Below, one piece after another: positions 63,908 to 64,000 of a stretch of DNA of 64,000 bases. The stretch covers positions 2,559,312 to 2,623,311 of the forward strand of contig NZ_CP133594.1 of assembly GCF_031312535.1 (NCBI RefSeq), written 5' to 3'. This DNA comes from Methanolobus mangrovi (GTDB lineage Archaea > Halobacteriota > Methanosarcinia > Methanosarcinales > Methanosarcinaceae). The position numbers were made by a program, and so were the translations under genes. The notes below the pieces were generated by a model. That model saw only the letters and a list, made by a program, of their open reading frames with translations, ran no database searches and was not told the origin of the DNA. Numbering within the stretch: position 1 is the stretch's first letter; each line of letters opens with the position of its first letter.

Positions 63908-64000
63908 ATGAAAAAAATGACTGGACTAATAATTGCTTTTTCAGCAATCCTTATTATGACAATGATGCTTGTAAGTGCATCGGATGTAACGTATAAGATC
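63908..64000 (+). CDS. Start of a secreted protein (cut by the window end)
   Basis: Only the first 31 codons are present. After MKKMTG comes a hydrophobic signal segment (LIIAFSAILIMTMMLVSAS) and a probable cleavage site, then DVTYKI. AGGAGGT at 63895-63901 precedes the ATG. It diverges from the ABC transporter operon across the shared operator array, suggesting regulation by the same signal, but what the mature protein is cannot be seen. Confidence 0.7.
   Translation, partial: MKKMTGLIIAFSAILIMTMMLVSASDVTYKI

Noticed and set aside
1..64000. CRISPR arrays, insertion sequences, rRNA and tRNA genes
   Set aside because: I looked for regularly spaced direct repeats, transposase motifs, the TTCGA-type T-loop with acceptor pairing and rRNA landmarks and found none.

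Overview
The window reads as a chromosomal segment of a methanogenic archaeon of the Methanosarcinaceae (Methanolobus/Methanococcoides/Methanosarcina-like). I infer this from the proteasome-activating nucleotidase, archaeal-type AlaRS and ThrRS, aMBF1, archaellum genes, AglB, the archaeal type IV pilin signature, methanogen-restricted small families, and GGAGGTGA-type Shine-Dalgarno sites mixed with TATA-driven leaderless genes. I did not identify the species. No rRNA, tRNA, insertion sequence or CRISPR array was recognised.

Layout. 1-10 kb: housekeeping genes (phosphohexomutase end, PAN, aMBF1, proC, Toprim protein, UPF0235, CfbB/CobB, MoaA, SurE) with several small or RNA-like elements between them. 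10-16 kb: alaS, then a signalling module of a KaiC-like ATPase, a pseudo-KaiC-receiver fusion and a CheY-like receiver. 17-24 kb: archaellum operon arlC/D/E-F-G-H-I-J with no archaellin gene. 23.7-26 kb: a LeuB/AksF-type dehydrogenase and a LeuD/AksE-type small subunit flanking an unknown protein. 26-43 kb: glycosylation island with AglB, GDP-fucose synthesis (manC, gmd, fcl), an epimerase, glycosyltransferases, a DUF268 protein, a Wzx-type flippase and a broken FkbM methyltransferase. Its centre (about 31-39 kb) is visibly more AT-rich than the flanks. 43-52 kb: an NfnAB/SudBA-like oxidoreductase pair, a PAPS-reductase-fold iron-sulfur protein, an AI-2E-type membrane protein, thrS, acyP and thiI. 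52.5-57 kb: a candidate small RNA, a 900-residue orphan ArlD/E-domain protein with NPF tandem repeats, and a DUF5371-pilin pair. 57-64 kb: ACT/DUF711 pair, bacterial-type shikimate kinase, and an iron/corrinoid-type ABC importer operon with a methyltransferase, behind a palindromic operator shared with a divergent secreted protein cut by the window end.

How it fits together. The archaellum motor, the KaiC/receiver proteins, the orphan ArlD/E protein, the pilin and the AglB glycosylation genes make this largely a cell-surface and motility region. Gmd and Fcl together predict GDP-L-fucose or a related deoxysugar for surface glycoproteins.

Most unusual points: two candidate structured RNAs (5607-5806 minus; 52664-52765 plus); a 26-codon gene with a perfect Shine-Dalgarno whose 3' end folds into a two-part hairpin; the giant orphan ArlD/E protein; manC with no canonical start codon able to include its nucleotide-binding loop; an ArlI amber stop directly in frame with arlJ; and a TTTAGTA-type operator array at the ABC transporter. 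All calls come from reading the sequence; no database search was run.
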